DNA from: Hyphomicrobiaceae bacterium
Lineage (GTDB): Bacteria > Pseudomonadota > Alphaproteobacteria > Rhizobiales > Hyphomicrobiaceae
Length of the DNA stretch: 64,000 nucleotides
Direction of reading: 5' to 3'
Assembly: GCA_022844275.1 (NCBI GenBank)
Contig: JALHMB010000001.1
Coordinates: 434,001-498,000, forward strand
Part shown: in pieces, positions 44,457 through 53,488 of the stretch
How positions within the stretch are numbered: position 1 is the first letter of the stretch
Layout of the letters: each line of letters opens with the position of its first letter
The notes under the pieces: generated by a model
Told to the model about the DNA's origin: nothing
What the model saw: the letters and a program-made list of their open reading frames with translations, nothing else
The model's database searches: none
Translations under genes and position numbers: made by a program

Positions 44457-46541
44457 TTAAGTCAGCACCACCAACCCATCCACCGCAACCGCACCCTGCC
44501 CCTTCGCGCGCACGATGACCGGATTGATCTCGGCCTCGGCGATCTGCGGCGTATCGGACAGCGCGAGCTGCGAGATAGCGACGACAATCGCGGCCAGCGC
44601 TTCGAGATCGCCTTCGGGCAGGCCACGGAAGCCACGCAAAGGTGCGAAGCCCTTTACCTCGGCGATCATGGCGCGGGCCGCGGCGAGATCGACCGGCGCG
44701 GGGCGCACCGCGACATCGCCGTAGACCTCGGCGAGAATGCCGCCGACGCCGACCGCAACGAGAGGGCCTACGCGCGGATCACGGCGGAAGCCGACAATGG
44801 CCTCGCCGAGGCCCTTGATCATTTCCTGCACGACCACGCCGTCGATGCGCGCTCCGGGTGCCTTCCTCGGCACATCGAGAAACAGCGATGCAATGGCCGT
44901 TTTCAGTTCGCCGACGTCCGTAAGCCCGACCCTGACGCCCCCGACCTCGCTCTTGTGGGCGATGTCCGCCGAGAGGATCTTGGCAACGACAGGATATCTA
45001 AGTTTCAGCATGTCCACGCCGGCAGAATCGGTCACTTGCGCAATCGCGGGCACTCTCACGCCCAGCGCCTCGAACAGCTCCAGCGCCCGCTGCTCGTTCA
45101 GAGTTGCAGCGCCCTTCGCGCGATCGAGACATGCGCGCGCCGCCGCCGGCAGCTTGATTTCCTCGCGCGCACGTGGCGGCGTCCAGTCGAGATAGGCGGC
45201 GAGCGCATCGGCGCAGCATTCCGGCGTACGGAAACCTGCGATGCCCGCACTTGCCAACAGCTCCAGAGAGCGCGTCGCATTCGGCAGCAGGAAGGCGACG
45301 ATCGGCTTTTCGGCGTTCGCCCACTTCGCGAGCGGGGCGACGGCCAGCTCTGGAAAATACTCCGCCGATGAGCCGACACCGACGACCACCGCATCGACGC
45401 GCGGATCGGCCATGAAGCTCGACATGACCGTGTCGACGACTTCCGGCTTGGTGCCGGCCATGGTGAGATCGGCGATCGGCGCACCGGGCGCTACATCGAT
45501 CTTGAATGTCGCGAGGTTCGCGCTCAACTCTTCCGCCGCCGGCACAACCTCGATGCCACGCGATCCCAGATGATCCACCACAAGCGCTGCCGCGCCACCT
45601 GTCGTGGTGGTCACGGCGACGCGCTTACCTTTCGGCGGCTTGCGCCCCTTGAGCAGCAGCGGCGCTTCGATGAGGCTCTCGAAATGATCGAGGCGCATGA
45701 TGCCGCAATCGGCGAGGAAGGCATCGAGCGCGCGCGTCTCGCCGACCATGGCACCCGTGTGCGACTGCGCGAGCGCCTGGCCCAGATCCGAGCGGCCGAG
45801 CACATAGGCCATGACGGGCTTGCCGACCGCGTGCGCCTTGCGTGCCATGTCAGCGACGCCAACCGGATCACGCATGGTCTCGAGGAAGAGCAGGATGACA
45901 TCGGTATCGGGATCGTCCACGAGCATGGACGCGATCTCGCCGACGGTTAGGTCGCACTCGTTGCCGATCGAGACGAGCGTCGAGAAACCGATGCCGCGTG
46001 CCTCGCCGCGACTGACCAGCGCGCCGATCATCGAGCCCGACTGCGAGACGAGGCCCGTGCGACCTTTGGGCAGCCGTTCGCGCTCCAGCACGGCGTTTGC
46101 CGAAAGCGTCAGTGGCCAGTGCGTGTTGATCACGCCGAGACTGTTCGGGCCGATGAGGCGCACGCCCCCCTCGCGTGCCGCCGCGATGAGCGCCATTTGC
46201 CGCGCCTTGCCAGCCTCGCCGCCTTCCGCGAAACCGCCCGCGAAGATGGTCGCCGCCGCGACACCCGCCCTGCCGCAGTCGCGGATGGCCTCGACGACCG
46301 AATTCGTGCCGAGCATCACATAGGCGTGGTCCGGCGGCTCGGGGCACTCGGCGAGCGAAGCATAGCAGGGCTCGCCGAATAGCTCCTTGTAACCGGGGTT
46401 GATGGGATAGATCGTGCCGGTGAAGCCGTGCTTGCGCAGATAGCGCTGCGGGCGCGAGTTGTTCTTCTTCACGTCACCGGACGCGCCGACGATGGCAACG
46501 CGCTCCGGGCGCAGTAAGCGATCGCCAAATGACCTGGCCAT
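44457..46541 (-). CDS. ADP-forming acyl-CoA synthetase (acetate-CoA ligase family, fused alpha-beta)
   Basis: A 694-residue NDP-forming acyl-CoA synthetase, which makes an acyl-CoA from an acid, CoA and ATP with release of ADP. Order of domains: CoA-binding (VAIVGASGDVKKNNSRPQRYL), a succinyl-CoA-ligase-like middle (GLVSQSGSMIGALVSRGEA, STLVSIGNECDLTVGEIASML), and an ATP-grasp end (YPVVAKILSADIAHKSEVGGVRVGL, GVVVQEMIKGLGEAIVGFRRD). The ATG at 46541 is used; a longer reading to 46571 adds only a few residues. Confidence 0.92.
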   Translation of the reverse strand: MARSFGDRLLRPERVAIVGASGDVKKNNSRPQRYLRKHGFTGTIYPINPGYKELFGEPCYASLAECPEPPDHAYVMLGTNSVVEAIRDCGRAGVAAATIFAGGFAEGGEAGKARQMALIAAAREGGVRLIGPNSLGVINTHWPLTLSANAVLERERLPKGRTGLVSQSGSMIGALVSRGEARGIGFSTLVSIGNECDLTVGEIASMLVDDPDTDVILLFLETMRDPVGVADMARKAHAVGKPVMAYVLGRSDLGQALAQSHTGAMVGETRALDAFLADCGIMRLDHFESLIEAPLLLKGRKPPKGKRVAVTTTTGGAAALVVDHLGSRGIEVVPAAEELSANLATFKIDVAPGAPIADLTMAGTKPEVVDTVMSSFMADPRVDAVVVGVGSSAEYFPELAVAPLAKWANAEKPIVAFLLPNATRSLELLASAGIAGFRTPECCADALAAYLDWTPPRAREEIKLPAAARACLDRAKGAATLNEQRALELFEALGVRVPAIAQVTDSAGVDMLKLRYPVVAKILSADIAHKSEVGGVRVGLTDVGELKTAIASLFLDVPRKAPGARIDGVVVQEMIKGLGEAIVGFRRDPRVGPLVAVGVGGILAEVYGDVAVRPAPVDLAAARAMIAEVKGFAPLRGFRGLPEGDLEALAAIVVAISQLALSDTPQIAEAEINPVIVRAKGQGAVAVDGLVVLT

Positions 46542-46657
46542 AAGCTCAATACCTCCCTCACCAGCCCGCAATTCATTCTGCCGAGCCGCTTGTTCGGGGT
46601 ATGTCTAGCTGATGCTATCGCATTCCGCCATATGTCCGGACATCGCAGAGGTATGAC

Positions 46658-47284
46658 GTGACTACAAACGTCGAGCGCTACCAGCGGATCGCCCGGTTCT
46701 ACGACCTCCTGGATGCCCCCTTCGAGAGGAAGCGATATCGCGCACTGCGCCCGCTCCTTTTCGAGGGCCTGTCGGGGCGCCTGCTCGACGCGGGGATCGG
46801 CACGGGGCGGAACTGCGAGTTCTATCCCCCTGAGGCCGAGGTCTCGGGCATCGACACCAGCACGGCCATGCTGGAGCTGGCGCGCGAACGCTGTCCAACG
46901 CTGGCGGAAGGGGGCCGGCTCTACCAGATGGACGTCACCGCACTCCAATTTCCGGCGGCATCATTCGACAATGCCGTTTCGAGCTTCCTATTCTGCGTCC
47001 TGCCGGACGATCAGCAGGTGCCGGCGCTGCGCGAACTTGGGCGCGTGGTCAAACCCGGTGGTCTTATCCGCCTGCTCGAATATGTCCGCCCGAGGGGCCG
47101 ATTGCGTCGCGCCATGACGTACATCTGGCAGCCCTGGATTGCCTGGGCTTATGGCGCGAGCTTCGACCGTAACACTGAGCAATACATCCCCACGGCCGGC
47201 CTCGAACTCGTCGAGAGCCAGTTCGTCTTCGACGATCTCATGAAAATGCTGACGGTACGCGTCGTGGCGCACCCTGCCACCTAG
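46658..47284 (+). CDS. Class I SAM-dependent methyltransferase
   Basis: A 208-residue methyltransferase. It begins RYQRIARFYDLLDAPFERKRYRALRPLLF as UbiE/menG-like proteins do, and has the SAM motif LLDAGIGTGRNCEFYPP, then GIDTSTAMLELA and the post-motif FDNAVSSFLFCVLPD. The GTG at 46658 follows AGAGGTATGAC. It is divergent from the acyl-CoA synthetase gene, with 116 bp between, and ends 3 bp before a decayed kinase gene. Substrate unknown; a phospholipid or small molecule is possible. Confidence 0.85.
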   Translation: MTTNVERYQRIARFYDLLDAPFERKRYRALRPLLFEGLSGRLLDAGIGTGRNCEFYPPEAEVSGIDTSTAMLELARERCPTLAEGGRLYQMDVTALQFPAASFDNAVSSFLFCVLPDDQQVPALRELGRVVKPGGLIRLLEYVRPRGRLRRAMTYIWQPWIAWAYGASFDRNTEQYIPTAGLELVESQFVFDDLMKMLTVRVVAHPAT

Positions 47285-47287
47285 CTG

Positions 47288-47559
47288 ATGACCGATCCGT
47301 CGTTCGCGCCGTATTTGAGCCGCTGGCATCTGACGCCGGACGACGAGGCGATCGTCACGCCCGCCGCACGCCTTCTGCCGGTGATCGCGTGCGGCACGCC
47401 GGCCATACTGAAAATCGTGGCTCTCGAGGAAGCAGGCGCGGCAGTGAATTGCTGGCGTGGTGGTGCGGCCTATCGGCTGCTTGGCTCCTCATCGACGGCA
47501 TGAGCGCCGACATCGACCTCGCCGTGGCGCAATTGGCCCTCTCGGAACTGGCGGCCTGA
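47288..47559 (+). pseudogene. Remnant of a streptomycin 6-phosphotransferase-like (APH(6)) gene
   Basis: The first 57 codons read FAPYLSRWHLTPDDEAIVTPAARLLPVIACGTPAILKIV and EEAGAAVNCWRGGAAYRLLG, which match the N-terminus of APH(6)/streptomycin kinases. The frame then hits a stop at 47501-47503. In another frame the stretch from about 47482 to 47559 reads WLLIDGMSADIDLAVAQLALSELAA, which looks like the C-terminal tail of the same family. About two thirds of the gene, including the kinase active site, is missing. A deletion with frame change is the simplest history. Confidence 0.7.
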
Positions 47560-47602
47560 ACCGGAAAGCCGTCCACAGGACCCCAAATATGCGACACTAA
47601 TA

Positions 47603-47631
47603 TTGACATGAGATGTTTGTCTCATTAACTT
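47603..47631 (+). promoter_or_regulatory. Promoter with embedded TetR-type operator
   Basis: TTGACA at 47603-47608 with TTAACT at 47626-47631 (17-bp spacing) as candidate -35/-10. The spacer holds a 6-bp inverted repeat, ATGAGA (47608-47613) and TCTCAT (47620-47625), 6 bases apart. It sits before the SnoaL-TetR gene pair, as expected for autoregulation by the TetR protein. Confidence 0.6.
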
Positions 47632-47666
47632 TCTACCGTCTAACGTCGAGAACAGGAGATCGCGCC

Positions 47667-48089
47667 ATGGCGTTGAGCCCGCAGCAGATGGATCGGATGA
47701 TGGACGAGCACTTCGCCTACGAAGGTCGCGATGACGTCGAAGGCGTGCTCGCGACACTGACGGAGGACGTCGAGCATGACATCGTCGGCTGGCCGCTCGG
47801 GCCGGCACATAGTCGCGACGGCGCGCGCCAGTTCTACGAGACGATGTTCGTCGATCTCGCGGACAGCTCGGTGAGATGCGTGAAGCGCCTCTATGGTTCA
47901 AACTTCATGGTCGACGAATCCATTTGGAGCGGGAAAGCCCCCGGCCGGCCGTTCGGGCTCGAGGGACGCAATCGTCCGCTCGAATTCCGCCTGCTCCATG
48001 TCGTCGAGTTCGCGGACAACGGCGCCATCAAGCGCGAGAATGTGTGGATCGACCTCGCCGCCATCATGCAGCAACTGCCGCAGGACTGA
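47667..48089 (+). CDS. SnoaL/NTF2-like nuclear-transport-factor-2 family protein
   Basis: A 140-residue cone-fold protein: MDEHFAYEGRDDVEGVLATLTEDVEHDIVG, HSRDGARQFYETMF, and FRLLHVVEFADNGAIKRENVWID. These features fit SnoaL-like polyketide cyclase or ester-isomerase proteins. ATG at 47667 has AGGAG 8 bases upstream. It is coupled to the TetR gene, whose GTG follows the stop after one base. Confidence 0.85.
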   Translation: MALSPQQMDRMMDEHFAYEGRDDVEGVLATLTEDVEHDIVGWPLGPAHSRDGARQFYETMFVDLADSSVRCVKRLYGSNFMVDESIWSGKAPGRPFGLEGRNRPLEFRLLHVVEFADNGAIKRENVWIDLAAIMQQLPQD

Positions 48090-48090
48090 C

Positions 48091-48711
48091 GTGGCAGGCA
48101 CGGAAAAATCCGGTCGCGCAAACCAGAAGACGCGCACACGCAAGGATCTTCTCCAGGCTGCGGCCCGGCTCATGAAGGAAGGGCGCAGCGTCACTCTTGA
48201 GGAAGTGGCCGAAGCCGCACTCGTCTCGCGCGCAACGGCCTATCGCTACTTTCCGAGCATCGAGACGCTGCTCGTCGAGGCTGCTGTCGACGTCGCCGTT
48301 CCCGGACCGAGCGAAGTGTTCGGCGACGTGACATCGCGCGAGCCTGTCGAGCGTCTGCTGCGCGCCGAAACGGCACTCTACGACATGATCGCTGCGAACG
48401 AACCGCTCCTGCGCACCATGCTCGCGCACACCATCCAGCAGGGCGCGCGCGCTGACGACGACGGCAAGCTGCCCAAGCGTCAGAACAGGCGCACGCCACT
48501 CATCGAGGCCGCACTCGAGCCGGCGCGCCAGGAGTTCAGACCCGCGGCCCTGCGCGAGTTGACACGAGCACTGGCGCTGATCATGGGTCCGGAAGCCTTC
48601 ATCGTCGTCAGGGACGTGCTGCAGCTCGATGATGCGAAGACGCGAAAGCTAAAGCTCTGGGTCATTCGCGCGCTGGTCGAAGCGGCGAAGAAATCGGCCG
48701 CGCGAGACTGA
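48091..48711 (+). CDS. TetR family transcriptional regulator
   Basis: A 206-residue TetR protein. The DNA-binding helix-turn-helix is RKDLLQAAARLMKEGRSVTLEEVAEAALVSRATAYRYFPSIETLL, followed by an all-helical ligand domain. The start is GTG 48091, one base after the stop of the SnoaL-like gene; the longer reading back to 47893 overlaps that gene. The palindrome upstream of the pair is a likely operator. Confidence 0.9.
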   Translation: MAGTEKSGRANQKTRTRKDLLQAAARLMKEGRSVTLEEVAEAALVSRATAYRYFPSIETLLVEAAVDVAVPGPSEVFGDVTSREPVERLLRAETALYDMIAANEPLLRTMLAHTIQQGARADDDGKLPKRQNRRTPLIEAALEPARQEFRPAALRELTRALALIMGPEAFIVVRDVLQLDDAKTRKLKLWVIRALVEAAKKSAARD

Positions 48712-48882
48712 GTTCGGCACGGTGACGAGCGCCCACGAAGAGTATTACGATCCAGGTTCATACCGGACGCCTAGCGGCTCATCGTGGCGACCGCTTGGCA
48801 TTAAACACAGCTTTCTGTTCTGCCGGGAGATTGCTACGTTAACGAGTGAAGTGCGGATCAAGAAATCTGTTCGGAGGCAGGC

Positions 48883-49662
48883 ATGAAGCTCGCGGGCAGC
48901 GTCGCGCTGGTCACTGGGGCCAATCGCGGTCTCGGCGCGGCGTTTGTCGAGGGGCTCGTCGCTCGGGGCGCCAAGGTCTATGCGTGCGCCAGAGAGGTCG
49001 CAAACCTTGCGCCGCTCATCCAGCGCGCCCCAGATCGGATCATCCCCCTTCAACTGGATGTGACAGATCAACAATCCATCGACGCTGCCGCGGTCCGCGC
49101 CTCCGACACGACGCTTCTTGTCAACAACGCCGGGCGGCTCGATCAGCTGAGCCTTGGCGAAGCGGGCGATCTCTCCTCACTCCGTGCGGAGATCGAAGTG
49201 AACGTCTTCGGCATGGCCGCGATGTGCCTGGCGGTCGCTCCCGTGATCGGTCGTAACGGCGGCGGGGCGATCGTGAATATGCTCTCGCGGGCCGCCATCG
49301 TGCCACCGCCGCACTTCGGCACCTACGCCGCCTCCAAGGCTGCAGCGATGTCGCTCACGCACTCCATGCGGTGGGATTTCGAGCCCCTTGGCATCAGGAT
49401 GATCGGCGTCTACGCGGGCCTCATCGCGACGGAAATGGTCTCTAATATCAACATGCCCAAGGTTTCGCCGGAAGCCGTTGTCGGCCGCGTTCTCGATGGC
49501 ATCGAAGCGGGTGAGAACGATATTGCCGTGGACGAGCCGAGCACGCTTCTTCGAGCTCAGTTCCACGCCGGCCTCGAGGAAGCACTTCAAGCCGCACGCG
49601 ATCGATCCACCTATATCCGCGCCAATTTCCCGACGACGCGCCCGCGCAAGGAGCGGACTTGA
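48883..49662 (+). CDS. SDR family oxidoreductase
   Basis: A 259-residue classical short-chain dehydrogenase. It has LVTGANRGLGAAFVEGLVARGAKVYA (NAD(P) motif TGANRGLG), LLVNNAGRL (NNAG), and YAASKAAAMSLTHSM (Tyr-x-x-x-Lys). Ser is in NMLSRAAIV. GGAGGCAGGC precedes the ATG. The substrate is unknown. Confidence 0.9.
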   Translation: MKLAGSVALVTGANRGLGAAFVEGLVARGAKVYACAREVANLAPLIQRAPDRIIPLQLDVTDQQSIDAAAVRASDTTLLVNNAGRLDQLSLGEAGDLSSLRAEIEVNVFGMAAMCLAVAPVIGRNGGGAIVNMLSRAAIVPPPHFGTYAASKAAAMSLTHSMRWDFEPLGIRMIGVYAGLIATEMVSNINMPKVSPEAVVGRVLDGIEAGENDIAVDEPSTLLRAQFHAGLEEALQAARDRSTYIRANFPTTRPRKERT

Positions 49663-49811
49663 TCATCGCGTCCTGCTGATGAACGCCGGCCACTCCCCTT
49701 TCTGATGCACTGCGAAGCAGCCGCCTAGCGGGCGAACGCGCCAGCCCCTATTGTGCCGCGCACTCAATAAAAGCTTGTCCGTCTGAAAATTCGAGATCAA
49801 GGGGAGCGCCT

Positions 49812-50687
49812 ATGCGCCTTGCTATTGCTGCACTTGCCGCGATGACCTTTACGACCGGCGCCGTCGCGCAAGGTACCGCGCCGCTTTTTGCGACGACCAA
49901 GGTCGAAGGCACCGACAACGTCTATATCTTTCGCTATCAGGGCCATCAGGCGATGTTCGTCGTGACGCCGGCAGGCGTGATCGCGACCGACCCGATTGCG
50001 TATGGCCGGCCTCAGGCTGCCGTGACGTACGTCGATGAAATCAAGAAGATCACCAAGGCGCCCATCAAATTCCTGATCTACAGCCATCATCACTATGATC
50101 ACGCAGCTGGCGGCAAGCCCTTCAAGGACGCGGGCGCTACCGTGATCGCACACAACCAGGCCAAAGCGCGTCTGACAAAGCTGAAGGGCAAGGACGTCGT
50201 AGTTCCTGATCAGGGTGTCGGCAACAAGCACACGATCAGGCTCGGCGGAACGGTGCTCGAGCTGCATTACACCGGGCGCAACCATTCCGACTCGTCGCTG
50301 GTGATGTTCCTGCCGAAGGAGAAGATCATCTTCGCGGTGGATTTCAACACGCTCGGCGCGGTGCCTTCGCGGCTTGCCGTAAACGACTCCTACCCAATCG
50401 AGTGGGAAGCCTCACTCAAGAAAACGCTCGCCCTCAAATGGGACCGCCAGATTCCGGGGCATCCGGGACCGAATGGACGGCTCGGCACGCGTCAGGACAT
50501 GGAGCAGCAGCTCGCCTTCATGACCGCGCTGTCCGATGAAATAAAGAAAGCGTCCGATGCCGGGAAGTGCTTCTCGCCGGCCGACGCCGAGGTCAAGCTG
50601 CCTCAGTATTCGACCATGACGGGCTACGAGCAGAACCTACCTTGGAACCTCCATCGCTGGTGCGGTTACTGGGGCCGCGGAATCTGA
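49812..50687 (+). CDS. Secreted MBL-fold metallo-hydrolase
   Basis: A 291-residue metallo-beta-lactamase-fold protein with a signal peptide (LAIAALAAMTFTTGAVA). The metal motif is SHHHYDHAAGG (HxHxDH form), a further His is in HYTGRNHSDSSLVMFLP, and Asp in FAVDFNTL; a C-terminal QNLPWNLHRWCGYWGRGI closes it. The layout fits class B-like hydrolases acting in the periplasm, but not a named antibiotic beta-lactamase. Substrate unknown. A strong terminator follows. Confidence 0.9.
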   Translation: MRLAIAALAAMTFTTGAVAQGTAPLFATTKVEGTDNVYIFRYQGHQAMFVVTPAGVIATDPIAYGRPQAAVTYVDEIKKITKAPIKFLIYSHHHYDHAAGGKPFKDAGATVIAHNQAKARLTKLKGKDVVVPDQGVGNKHTIRLGGTVLELHYTGRNHSDSSLVMFLPKEKIIFAVDFNTLGAVPSRLAVNDSYPIEWEASLKKTLALKWDRQIPGHPGPNGRLGTRQDMEQQLAFMTALSDEIKKASDAGKCFSPADAEVKLPQYSTMTGYEQNLPWNLHRWCGYWGRGI

Positions 50688-50718
50688 TTAAGTCGGACTA
50701 AGAGCCGTCGACAAACGT

Positions 50719-50749
50719 GGTCCAAGCAACGGAGTTGCTTGGACCTTTT
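50719..50749 (+). terminator. Intrinsic terminator of the MBL-fold gene
   Basis: A perfect 12-bp stem, GGTCCAAGCAAC at 50719-50730 and its complement at 50734-50745, with a 3-base loop, directly followed by TTTT. It ends the MBL gene on the plus strand and separates it from the convergent DUF1398 gene. Confidence 0.85.
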
Positions 50750-50768
50750 GCTGCGCGAGCGCAGCAAA

Positions 50769-51176
50769 TCAGGGTTGTGCCGGAAACATCTCGACATGGC
50801 TCTCCGCTGATCGGCCGTAATAGACAGCACGGCGACCGAGGAATGATACCGTGTAGCTCGCGCAACCCGCTGCACGGACCTTCGCGCAGAAGCCCAGATA
50901 CGTATAGCCCGGTGCTTTCGTCTGCGCCTCGCGAATGGCCGCTTGGATTGTCTCAGAATCGAAGCTTTTCGCGACCGCCCCTTGCACGGCGACGGCTGGA
51001 AGCTCGATGCTTTCGCCGTGGGGCGTGTAATAGATCGCCGTGCCACGACGAAAATCGATCGTGTAGCTCTCGAAGCCCGCATCCGCGAGCGTCATCACGA
51101 TCTGAGGAAAATCCATCGTGCCGTTCTCGGCAGCGTGCAGGCAAGCTTCGGCGATGGCGGTCTTGTCGGGGTTCAT
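50769..51176 (-). CDS. DUF1398 family protein
   Basis: A 135-residue soluble protein. Family marks are FPQIVMTLADAGFESYTIDFRRGTAIYYTPHGES and TYLGFCAKVRAAGCASYTVSFLGRRAVYYGRSAE, two similar blocks that suggest an internal repeat. DUF1398 proteins are common but of unknown function. It is convergent with the MBL gene and 195 bp from the next SDR gene. Confidence 0.85.
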   Translation of the reverse strand: MNPDKTAIAEACLHAAENGTMDFPQIVMTLADAGFESYTIDFRRGTAIYYTPHGESIELPAVAVQGAVAKSFDSETIQAAIREAQTKAPGYTYLGFCAKVRAAGCASYTVSFLGRRAVYYGRSAESHVEMFPAQP

Positions 51177-51371
51177 AGTCCGGCACCTTGTCTACTCCAG
51201 CGATCATCATATACGCGCATAGAGCCCCCATCAGCCCGCGCTTTCCTGAGCGGACGCGGAATCTGATGTGCAGATCGGCATGTCTTGCTCTCTGTTTGAC
51301 GCCCCTCCCCTCCCCGTGCCAGCTTGCGGCAACCAAAATCCGCATAAGCGTCAAGAGGAAAGGCACCGACG

Positions 51372-52289
51372 ATGGCTGGCTGCTTGGAAGGTAAAGTCGT
51401 AGTCGTAACCGGCGCAGGCCGCGGCATCGGCAGGGGCATGGCCATGCTCGCCGCTCAAGAGGGCGCGAAGGTCGTCGTCAACGACCTCGGCGCCACGGTC
51501 GACGGTGAAGGCGCCGCCAGCCAGCAGCCCGCCGAGGAGGTGGTCGAGGAGATCCGCAAGGCCGGCGGCCAGGCCGTCGCCAACTTCGAGAGCGTCGCGG
51601 AACCGAAGAGCGCGGAAAAGATCGTCCAGTGTGCGCTCGACCACTTCAAGCGCATCGATGGCGTGATCAACAATGCCGGCATCCTGCGCGACCGCATTTT
51701 CCACCGCATGTCGATCATGGACTTCGACCAGGTCATCAAGGTGCACCTCTACGGCGCCTTCTATGTGAGCCGCGCGGCCGCGAACCACTTCAAGGAGCAA
51801 GAGTCCGGCGCGTTCGTGCACTTCACCTCGACCTCGGGCCTCATCGGCAACTTCGGTCAGGCGAACTACGCCGCCGCCAAGATGGGCATCGTCGGCCTTT
51901 CACGTGGCATTGCTCTGGACATGCAGCGCTACAACGTTCGCTCGAATTGCATCTCGCCCTTTGCCTGGAGCCGCATGATCGGCACCATCCCGACCGAGAC
52001 GCCCGAGCAGCAGGCCCGCGTCGAGCGCATCAAGAAGATGACGCCCGACAAGATCGCGCCGCTCGCCGTCTTCCTGCTCTCTGACCTCGCCAAGGAGGTC
52101 TCGGGCCAGATCCTCGCCTCGCGCATGCACGAGATCTATCTCTTCAACCAGACCCGCCCGATCCGCAGCGTGCATCGCGCCGAGGGCTGGACGCCACAGA
52201 CCATTGCCGAGCAGGCCCTTCCGGCCATGCGCTCCTCTTTCACGCCACTCGACCGCTCAGGCGATGTGTTCTCGTGGGATCCGATCTAA
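51372..52289 (+). CDS. SDR family protein, hydroxysteroid/3-hydroxyacyl dehydrogenase-like
   Basis: A 305-residue short-chain dehydrogenase of the longer MFE-2-like type. NAD motif VVVTGAGRGIGRGMAML, NNAG in GVINNAGILRDRIFHRM, active-site STSGLIGNFGQANYAAAKMG with Ser and Tyr-x-x-x-Lys, and a C-terminal extension of about 50 residues with SVHRAEGWTPQTI. The extension and ILRDR segment are typical of enzymes acting on 3-hydroxyacyl-CoA or steroids. It is 70 bp upstream of a D-2-hydroxyacid dehydrogenase gene. Confidence 0.9.
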   Translation: MAGCLEGKVVVVTGAGRGIGRGMAMLAAQEGAKVVVNDLGATVDGEGAASQQPAEEVVEEIRKAGGQAVANFESVAEPKSAEKIVQCALDHFKRIDGVINNAGILRDRIFHRMSIMDFDQVIKVHLYGAFYVSRAAANHFKEQESGAFVHFTSTSGLIGNFGQANYAAAKMGIVGLSRGIALDMQRYNVRSNCISPFAWSRMIGTIPTETPEQQARVERIKKMTPDKIAPLAVFLLSDLAKEVSGQILASRMHEIYLFNQTRPIRSVHRAEGWTPQTIAEQALPAMRSSFTPLDRSGDVFSWDPI

Positions 52290-52359
52290 GATGAACACCA
52301 CGACGGGCGCGCCATGCGGCGCGCTTAGTCGTTCATGAGCCCAACGACAGAGAGAAACA

Positions 52360-53334
52360 ATGGCCGCCTTCCCTGCCCGCAAAGACACGAACGTGCTTTT
52401 CGCGCACGTCGCCTACGAGTTCACCGAGCCCTTCACCGCGCGCAAGACCGGCATGAACTTCGAGATCGCGCGCAACTACGACGAACTCGTCGCGAAGCTG
52501 CCGAACGCCGACGTACTCTCGGTCTCCATGATGTGGAAGAACGAGCTCGCCGCGAAGAGCCCGCGCCTGAAGCTCATCCAGTCCATCAGCGCCGGCACCG
52601 ACCAGTACGATCGCGAAGTGTTGAAGGCGAGCGGCATCCGTCTCGCGAGCGGCCACGGCGTGAACGCCAATGCCGTCGCCGAACACGCCATCGCACTCAT
52701 GCTCTCGCTCTCGCGCCAGCTCCATTTCCTGCGCGACCTGCAGCACGTGAAGTCGTGGCGCGGCATGCAGGGCGATCGCACCGTTCGCGAGGACGAGATC
52801 GAGGGCAAGACCGTGCTCATCGTCGGCGCGGGGCGAATCGGCCAGCAACTTGCAGCCTTCTGCAAGGCTTTCGGCATGAAGGTCATCGCAACGCGGCGGA
52901 ACGTGGCAGCTGGCGCCGGCGCGGCCGACGAGGTCGTCGCCGACAGCGCGTTGATGTCGAAGCTGCCCGAGGCTGATTTTGTGGTTCTTACCTGTCCGCT
53001 GACGCCCGAGACGACCAACCTCATCTCGGCACCGCAGATTGCGGCCATGAAGCCGACGGCCTTTCTCGTCAACGTCGCACGCGGCAAGGTCGTCGACGAG
53101 CCGGCGCTCATCTCCGCTCTTCAAGCGAAGAAAATTCGCGGCGCCGGCATCGACGTGACGGTCGAGGAGCCGCTGCCCGCAGCTTCCCCGCTCTGGTCCA
53201 TGCCGCACGTGATCGTCACGCCTCACACGGGCGGCGAAACTGTGCGCTATGAGGATCGCGTCATCGACCTGCTCATCGAGAACGCCGATCGCCTCGCGCG
53301 CGGCGAGACCAAGCTCGTCAACGAGATCGTGTAG
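52360..53334 (+). CDS. D-2-hydroxyacid dehydrogenase
   Basis: A 324-residue NAD-dependent dehydrogenase that reduces 2-oxo acids to D-2-hydroxy acids or the reverse. NAD motif VLIVGAGRIGQQLAAFCKAFG, active-site Arg in LVNVARGKVVDEPAL, Glu in VTVEEPLP, and His in VTPHTGGETVRYEDR. It follows the SDR gene in the same direction. Substrate not defined. Confidence 0.9.
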   Translation: MAAFPARKDTNVLFAHVAYEFTEPFTARKTGMNFEIARNYDELVAKLPNADVLSVSMMWKNELAAKSPRLKLIQSISAGTDQYDREVLKASGIRLASGHGVNANAVAEHAIALMLSLSRQLHFLRDLQHVKSWRGMQGDRTVREDEIEGKTVLIVGAGRIGQQLAAFCKAFGMKVIATRRNVAAGAGAADEVVADSALMSKLPEADFVVLTCPLTPETTNLISAPQIAAMKPTAFLVNVARGKVVDEPALISALQAKKIRGAGIDVTVEEPLPAASPLWSMPHVIVTPHTGGETVRYEDRVIDLLIENADRLARGETKLVNEIV

Positions 53335-53448
53335 CATTCATTATCTTTTTGTTTGCCGCGGGCTGCTGGAAAGGGGTGCTGTCGCATTCAAGCGCAGTGC
53401 AATGGCCGCGGCCGCCATGCGGACAGGTCGAGCACGTGGCAACCGGCA

Positions 53449-53474
53449 GGGGACACCCTCCCGGACCCACCTGC
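53449..53474. repeat. GC-rich inverted-repeat element, half copy
   Basis: Only the right arm (ggggacaccctcccggaccc...) and the atttatgattt tail are kept. It lies at another convergent end, between the hydroxyacid dehydrogenase (+) and isochorismatase (-) genes. Compare 33480-33606 and 61185-61305. Confidence 0.7.
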
Positions 53475-53488
53475 ATTTATGATTTGGA

